Positions 59,747-64,000 of a DNA stretch of 64,000 nt are shown in pieces. The notes under the pieces were generated by a model. The model was not told where the DNA came from. It made no database searches and saw only the letters and a list, made by a program, of their open reading frames with translations. Source of the DNA: UBA11740 sp035606795 (GTDB lineage Bacteria > Acidobacteriota > Blastocatellia > Pyrinomonadales > Pyrinomonadaceae); NCBI GenBank assembly GCA_035606795.1, contig DATNEI010000219.1, positions 1-64,000 on the forward strand, in the 5' to 3' direction. Position numbers and translations under genes: made by a program. Position 1 is the first letter of the stretch. Each line of letters begins with the position of its first letter.

Positions 59747-60721
59747 ATGCAATACGAACTCAAGGCGCTCCTGAAGCCGGAGGCTATTAAGAGATTCGAG
59801 GGCAAGACCACTCTAGACATGCTCCAAGCCCCGCTGACGGTTCTGAAATCTCTCAGCGATGAGCAAGTCAAGAAGCTGAACTCCGAAAAGATAAACACAC
59901 TGTCCGACCTTGTCACTCACAGACACTTAACGGAAATCGATAAGGGACTGCTCGACAGTCTGCTGTGCTTCCTGTTCCATCCGCAGTACGACCCGGGGCC
60001 CGACTGCGCCTGGGAGAAGCTTTTTCAGAGCGCGCCATTGAATCATTACCTCACCTTCCCCGGTAACCCGTTTCACACGCACTTCGGCCCGGTCTTCTAC
60101 CGCGGGCGTCTCGACGGCACGGCGCGCGTGCTGATCATCGGGCAAGATCCGGCGACCGACGAAACCCTGGGGATGCGCGCGTTCGTGGGGCAGGCTGGGC
60201 AGATCGCGCAGAACTTGCTGACCCGGCTCGGCCTGACGCGCTCGTATCTGATGTTCAATACTTTCCTGTTCGGCGTGCAGAGTTCTTCGCTCTCGGGAGG
60301 GGCGGTGACTGCGACCGAGCCCACGATCATGGCCTACCGGAACAGTCTGTTCGACCGCGCAAAGGCGACCAACACGCTGTCGGCTGTGATCGCGTTCGGC
60401 TCACACGCCAACATCAGCGCGACGAACTGGCCGGGGCTGGGCAGCATTCCACTCATTCACGTCACGCACCCGACCTCGCCGACCGGGGTCGCCGCGAATT
60501 GGAACAGCCACTTCGCCGCCGCCCACGCCGCTATCGCGGCAGACCCGGGCGGCACAGTCGATTCGACACCGTACAGCACGACGGCCGCGATGCCGACCAC
60601 GGATATTCCGCGGCGCGATCTGCCGTTCGGCATTCCCGCCTTTCACGGCACTGGAGGCACACGGAGCCAGCGCGTCAGCGGCGCCACGTTCGAAACTCAG
60701 ATCACCTGGACGGCCCCCTGA
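59747..60721 (+). CDS. Uracil-DNA glycosylase superfamily-like protein with N-terminal helical domain
   Basis: A 324-residue protein with a perfect AAGGAGG 7 bases before its ATG. Residues about 1-70 are helical with a helix-hairpin-helix-like rhythm (LSDEQVKKLNSEKINTLSDLV). Residues about 85-270 show the UDG fold signatures: VLIIGQDPATDET, in place of the GQDPYH of family 1, and THPTSPTG in place of the HPSPLS motif, plus FNTFLFGVQ. The C-terminus (about 275-324) is Thr/Gly-rich and possibly exported or disordered. A DNA base-excision role is plausible; exact family is not assignable. Confidence 0.75.
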   Translation: MQYELKALLKPEAIKRFEGKTTLDMLQAPLTVLKSLSDEQVKKLNSEKINTLSDLVTHRHLTEIDKGLLDSLLCFLFHPQYDPGPDCAWEKLFQSAPLNHYLTFPGNPFHTHFGPVFYRGRLDGTARVLIIGQDPATDETLGMRAFVGQAGQIAQNLLTRLGLTRSYLMFNTFLFGVQSSSLSGGAVTATEPTIMAYRNSLFDRAKATNTLSAVIAFGSHANISATNWPGLGSIPLIHVTHPTSPTGVAANWNSHFAAAHAAIAADPGGTVDSTPYSTTAAMPTTDIPRRDLPFGIPAFHGTGGTRSQRVSGATFETQITWTAP

Positions 60722-60728
60722 GGATGAT

Positions 60729-60812
60729 GTGTCAGAACCCGGAGCGGTAGCGATGGGATCACCCACTCAAGTTTCGCCTTGATCGGATCGCTACCGCTCC
60801 AGGTTCTGACAC
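60729..60812. repeat. GTGTCAGAACC...GGTTCTGACAC element (right of the PhzF/UDG pair)
   Basis: The arms GTGTCAGAACCCGGAGCGGT and ATCGCTACCGCTCCAGGTTCTGACAC pair over about 84 bases. The right arm shares CTACCGCTCCAGGTTCTGAC exactly with the copy at 58510, so the two look like closely related members. Confidence 0.87.
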
Positions 60813-60852
60813 CCTGGTCGCGCGGCAACCCCTGTGATTAGGCAAGCCGTGC

Positions 60853-62028
60853 TTGGCAAAGTTCCGGCGCACGGGGCACAATCACGGAGCCTTGGCAGCT
60901 CCAGATTCCAGACTCCAAACTACTGATTTCGATCAGCGCATCATGCGACGCGCGCTCGAACTGGCGGCGCAGGGCGTCGGTCTTGTCAGTCCGGGGCCGC
61001 TGGTTGGTTGTGCGATTGTTAATGATCGTCAGCAGATAGTCGGCGAAGGCTTCTACGTCTACGACGAAATCAAACACGCTGAGACGATCGCGCTGGACCA
61101 GGCGGGCGAAGCGGCGCGCGGCGCGACGGCCTACATTTCGCTTGAGCCGCACGCGCACCAGGGACGCACAGCGCCCTGCGCTGATGCGCTGATCAAAGCC
61201 GGCGTCGGACGCGTAGTCGCGCCGATCGAAGATCCCAATCCGAAAGTGTCGGGCCGTGGCTTCGCGCATTTGCGCGCAGCGGGAATTGAAGTTTGCACGG
61301 GTTTGCTCGCCGCAGAAGCTGCGCAACTCAACGAGGCTTACATTCATTTCATGCGCACCGGCCGGCCGTTCGTGCATTTGAAGATGGCCGTGTCTTTGGA
61401 CGGGAAAGTGGCGACTGCGATCGGCGAATCGCAATGGATCACCGGCGAGGCTGCGCGCGCGCGCGCTCACGAAATGCGTCACCAGTACGACGCGATTATG
61501 GTCGGCGGCGGGACAGTGCGCGCCGATGATCCTTTGTTGACAGATCGCTCGGGAAAGCCGCGCCGGCGACCGCTGGTGCGCGTGGTCATCGAACAATATT
61601 TGCGCACGTCGGCGGAATCACAGCTCGCGCAGACCACCGATGCCGCGCCGGTGATTGTCTTCGCATGCGATGCCGACACGGATGCGCTTGACGCGCTGCG
61701 TAGGCGTAAGGTGGAAGTCGTGGCGCAAGGCTCCGCGCTTGACCTCCCGAGTGTGCTGGACGATCTGGGGAAGCGTTCGCTGCAAAGCGTGCTCGTGGAA
61801 GGCGGGCCCGCGCTGGCGGGGTTGCTGCTCGAAGCGGGATTAATCAATAAAGTCACATTCTTTGTGGCGCCGATGATCGTCGGCGGACAGGACGCGCCGT
61901 CGGCAATTGCAGGCGGCGGCGCCGAGAAGATCACTGATGCCGTTCAGTTGGAGCGCGTCGAAGTCCGTCAGCACGATCGCGACGTCGAAATTACCGGCTA
62001 TCCAAGTACGAACAAGGATGAAGGATGA
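60853..62028 (+). CDS. ribD: Riboflavin biosynthesis bifunctional deaminase/reductase RibD
   Basis: A 391-residue protein that deaminates and then reduces the pyrimidine intermediate of riboflavin synthesis. Deaminase: KHAETIALDQAGE (His and Glu) and LEPHAHQGRTAPCADALIKA; reductase: PFVHLKMAVSLDGKVAT, ITGEAARARAH, VGGGTVRADDPLLTDRSG and VEGGPALAGLLLEAGL. Deaminases normally have PC at the first zinc cysteine, but here it is His (EPHAH), with the second Cys kept. The TTG at 60853 is one possible start; internal TTG/ATG options exist 13 and 30 codons later. The tail KDEG and stop lie in a tandem repeat. Confidence 0.93.
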   Translation: MAKFRRTGHNHGALAAPDSRLQTTDFDQRIMRRALELAAQGVGLVSPGPLVGCAIVNDRQQIVGEGFYVYDEIKHAETIALDQAGEAARGATAYISLEPHAHQGRTAPCADALIKAGVGRVVAPIEDPNPKVSGRGFAHLRAAGIEVCTGLLAAEAAQLNEAYIHFMRTGRPFVHLKMAVSLDGKVATAIGESQWITGEAARARAHEMRHQYDAIMVGGGTVRADDPLLTDRSGKPRRRPLVRVVIEQYLRTSAESQLAQTTDAAPVIVFACDADTDALDALRRRKVEVVAQGSALDLPSVLDDLGKRSLQSVLVEGGPALAGLLLEAGLINKVTFFVAPMIVGGQDAPSAIAGGGAEKITDAVQLERVEVRQHDRDVEITGYPSTNKDEG

Positions 62029-62059
62029 AGGGGACGAACAAGGATGAAGGATGAAGGCG
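62008..62059. repeat. 26-base tandem duplication bridging ribD and rsmA
   Basis: Two copies of ACGAACAAGGATGAAGGATG plus AAGGGG/AAGGCG lie back to back. The first holds the ribD TGA stop and the second the rsmA ATG. A mirrored TCATCCCTCATCCCTCATCC lies at about 62108-62128 inside rsmA. Confidence 0.8.
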
Positions 62060-62940
62060 GAACGATGAAGGAGAAAAGCTCAACAGATTCCGCCAGTGAC
62101 TCTGCTTCATCCCTCATCCCTCATCCTTTTCCCAAGCGTCGCTTTGGTCAAAACTTCCTCACCGATCGCAACGTCGTCGATCGAATCATCGCCGCAGTCC
62201 AGCCCCAGCCTGATGAGACGATAATTGAAATTGGTCCAGGTCGCGGCGCCTTGACCAGGCGGCTCGTGCAAAGCGGCGCGCGCGTGGTCGCCATCGAATT
62301 CGATCGAGAACTGGCGCCGCAGCTACACGACGAATTCTCCGGACAAAGCAATTTTCGTCTGGTGGAAGCCGATGCGCTGGAGGTCGATTTCTGCGCCGCG
62401 GTTCAACCGGCACCATCGGCGCGCGTGGTCGCGAATCTTCCTTACAACGTGGGGACGGCGATTCTACAGAGACTGATCGAGCAGAGAACTTGCATCAGTG
62501 AAATGACCATAATGCTTCAGCGTGAGGTCGCCGACAGAATTACCGCAGCCGCGGACACCGCTGATCGCGGCTACCTTTCCGTATTCGTGGAAGCTTATTG
62601 CGAAGCGGAGAAACTCTTCGACGTGACGCCGCAAGCATTTCGTCCAGTCCCAAAAGTCTTCAGCACTGTGGTGCGCTTGCGTGTTCGTGAGCGCATCGCC
62701 GCGGACGTGAAGGACGAAGATCTTCTGTGGCAGGTGGTGAGTGCCGGTTTCGCGCATCCGCGCAAGACGATTCTTAACAACCTGCGTGAAGCTCCAGCGA
62801 AGATTCAAGAACTGCTGAAGAAACGTGGCGGCGCTAGTATTGTTCTCTGCGATGCCGCGATTCCGGCGCTGCGTCGGGCGGAGACCTTAGCCCTGGAAGA
62901 ATGGGCGATTCTGGCGAACGCGATCCTGGAAGGCAACTAA
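62044..62940 (+). CDS. rsmA: 16S rRNA dimethyladenosine methyltransferase RsmA (KsgA)
   Basis: A 298-residue enzyme that dimethylates two adjacent adenines near the 3' end of 16S rRNA during 30S maturation. Core motifs: KRRFGQNFL, IIEIGPGRGALTRRLV, VVAIEFDRELAPQL, VEADALEVDF and VANLPYNVGTAIL (NLPY active-site motif). The domain begins at about residue 30; the first 29 residues (Ser/Asp-rich, then SSLIPHPF) are encoded by repeat sequence. ATGs at 62044 and 62065 are both possible. Confidence 0.94.
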   Translation: MKDEGGTMKEKSSTDSASDSASSLIPHPFPKRRFGQNFLTDRNVVDRIIAAVQPQPDETIIEIGPGRGALTRRLVQSGARVVAIEFDRELAPQLHDEFSGQSNFRLVEADALEVDFCAAVQPAPSARVVANLPYNVGTAILQRLIEQRTCISEMTIMLQREVADRITAAADTADRGYLSVFVEAYCEAEKLFDVTPQAFRPVPKVFSTVVRLRVRERIAADVKDEDLLWQVVSAGFAHPRKTILNNLREAPAKIQELLKKRGGASIVLCDAAIPALRRAETLALEEWAILANAILEGN

Positions 62941-62949
62941 CTTATCGAT

Positions 62950-63348
62950 TCAAATATCGAGCAGCATCGCTAACTTCCTGGGCGCGATTTCCTGATAACC
63001 TCGCTTCAAAAGCTCGGTCGCCGTCTCCCAATCAACCTCGTCCAGGTCCAGACGCATCCCAATCCATCCCCGGCTGCCGACATAGGCGGGAACAAAGAAC
63101 AATTCAGGATCAGACTGCACCAAACGCCGCTGCTCGTTCAGGTTCGATTTGCAGACAAGCGAAATCATTCCGTCGCCGTGATGGTCGAATTGATAATAAG
63201 CGAGCTTTTTCTTGCCAATTTGAAGTACCAGATGTTCGCCGTCATGGCCGAGTGGCTGGACAGTAACTTCTGGTAGTGATTGGGAAATTCTGACCAACCG
63301 CTTTCGCCGCTGATCTGCAGTCGCCAGCTGTTGTGCCGAAAGAGCCAT
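62950..63348 (-). CDS. MmcQ/YjbR-family protein
   Basis: A 132-residue protein of the MmcQ/YjbR (DUF419) family with a double-wing fold. Marker regions are RRKRLVRISQSLPEVT, KKLAYYQFDHHGDGM, LVQSDPELFFVPAYVGSRGWIGMRLD and VDWETATELLKRGY. It may bind DNA or a small ligand; the function is not established. A GTG at 63399 would start directly after the stop of the GNAT gene; the ATG at 63348 is preferred since homologues begin near it. Convergent with rsmA. Confidence 0.8.
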   Translation of the reverse strand: MALSAQQLATADQRRKRLVRISQSLPEVTVQPLGHDGEHLVLQIGKKKLAYYQFDHHGDGMISLVCKSNLNEQRRLVQSDPELFFVPAYVGSRGWIGMRLDLDEVDWETATELLKRGYQEIAPRKLAMLLDI

Positions 63349-63399
63349 GAGTGATTTTAGCGGCGCGCGAATCGTTACATACGCCGTACTTCGATCCAC

Positions 63400-63873
63400 C
63401 TACTTCTTTAGCAGGTCGGTATAAATGCCCGGGTCGCTTTCAGGAATCACGATCGCGCCGACTGCATCTTGATAAAACTCAATCGGTCCGGCGCGGCCGA
63501 TGATCCCATAGACGTAACCAAGTTCGCGTAGTCCCCAGAGCGCCGCAATTAGTAGGCCCCGGCCAATTCCGCGCCCGCGTTCGCTCTCGGCGACGCCCGT
63601 CGGACCAAAGAATGCTTTGCGCGTGCATTCGTAGCCCGCAAAACCAGTCACTCGCGCGTCACGCGTCGCGATGTAGGCCGTGACCGGTTTCGCGGAAAAA
63701 CCGACAGAGATTTCATCGGCCCAGGCTGCGGAAAAATTCTTTTCGATGAAATCGCGGACCTGGGTGATCTCGAACGGCTGAGCTCGGCGAATGTTGATGC
63801 CGCGGTTCTTCAAATCATCCAGCAGCGGCTGAAGTGGCGGCAACTTCAGAAGGTTAACGAGTAAGTCCGGCAT
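63400..63873 (-). CDS. GNAT-family N-acetyltransferase
   Basis: A 157-residue protein with the GNAT core: ITQVRDFIEKNF at the start, AYIATRDARVTGFAGYECTR, and the acetyl-CoA loop VAESERGRGIGRGLLIAALWGL. The motif Q/R-x-x-G-x-G/A is present (RGRGIG). The substrate is unknown; the ending GAIVIPESDPGIYTDLLKK is atypical for protein acetyltransferases. It runs in the same direction as the YjbR-like gene, with no spacer. Confidence 0.87.
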   Translation of the reverse strand: MPDLLVNLLKLPPLQPLLDDLKNRGINIRRAQPFEITQVRDFIEKNFSAAWADEISVGFSAKPVTAYIATRDARVTGFAGYECTRKAFFGPTGVAESERGRGIGRGLLIAALWGLRELGYVYGIIGRAGPIEFYQDAVGAIVIPESDPGIYTDLLKK

Positions 63874-63915
63874 CGCGGGGCGAGTTTACCGGACATTTTG
63901 GTGGCAGGCGAGAAA

Positions 63916-63949
63916 TGGAGTGCGCCGGATTAGCGACCGGCGCACTCCA
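63916..63949. terminator. Hairpin near the window edge
   Basis: TGGAGTGCGCCGG (63916-63928) and CCGGCGCACTCCA (63937-63949) form a perfect 13-bp stem with an 8-base loop. There is no strong T run. It may end the transcript of the gene that enters from the right edge. Confidence 0.55.
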
Positions 63950-63957
63950 GATGTTTC

Positions 63958-64000
63958 TTAAGGTTCGCGGGGTTCACGCGCCTCTTTGGCTTTGCGCTTT
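63958..64000 (-). CDS. Possible C-terminal end of a minus-strand gene (edge fragment)
   Basis: Thirteen codons ending in TAA give a Lys/Arg/Glu-rich tail (KAKEAREPREP). The hairpin just past the stop supports a gene end, but the fragment is far too short to identify. Confidence 0.3.
   Translation of the reverse strand, partial: KRKAKEAREPREP

Noticed and set aside
60838..61596. 252-codon frame antisense to ribD
   Set aside because: Fully inside ribD and no recognisable domain; a shadow frame.

Overview
The window reads as a chromosomal segment of a GC-rich soil-type bacterium, most likely an Acidobacteriota member close to Blastocatellia/Pyrinomonadaceae. This placement is inferred from gene content (stand-alone MacB-type permeases, zinc-ribbon/FHA/Ser-Thr kinase proteins, YcxB-like, YIP1 and DUF1572 proteins) and from the dense dispersed palindromic repeats; there is no rRNA gene to confirm it. 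I saw no tRNA, rRNA, CRISPR array, transposase or phage gene.

Layout. (1) 1-5584, minus strand: a tightly packed, partly translationally coupled run (VOC protein, HEAT-repeat lipo/periplasmic protein, RidA-like, YcxB-like, enoyl-CoA hydratase, acyl-CoA dehydrogenase, small membrane protein, edge-truncated APC permease). (2) 5746-15419: DUF1572 protein, hisS, a secreted M28 peptidase with a good promoter, a TonB-domain protein, two peptide-ABC ATPases with a class A beta-lactamase-like serine hydrolase between them, and a YIP1 protein. (3) 15550-23391, minus strand: a MacA/LolD-like export operon with one adaptor, one ATPase and four paralogous FtsX/MacB permeases. (4) 23657-28841: a signalling block of zinc-ribbon FHA protein, zinc-ribbon/kinase/FHA protein, RDD membrane protein and FHA-GAF-PP2C phosphatase, followed by a tiny secreted proline/cysteine-rich protein. 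(5) 28925-31383: a sarcosine-oxidase-like flavoprotein and an ammonium transporter. (6) 31705-57890: a large cell-surface glycan locus (nucleotide-sugar dehydrogenase, heparinase-like lyase, deacetylase, formyltransferase, two AsnB-type amidotransferases, flippase, several glycosyltransferases and methyltransferases, GT-C membrane proteins, a STELLO-like protein and a plant-type LRR protein). No exosortase or Wzy was recognised with confidence. (7) 58058-64000: XRE regulator, PhzF protein, an unusual uracil-DNA-glycosylase-like protein with an N-terminal helical domain, ribD, rsmA, YjbR/MmcQ-like and GNAT proteins.

The most striking feature is not one gene but the repeats. Almost every intergenic gap longer than about 70 bases holds a long inverted repeat from one of several sequence families. 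Many of these supply the stop codon of the adjacent gene (hisS, the OppF-like ATPase, a GT39 protein, the formyltransferase, ribD, and both convergent genes around 53.2-53.6 kb). At least four copies appear to lie in frame inside coding sequences (FAD oxidoreductase, heparinase twice, second AsnB) without breaking them.
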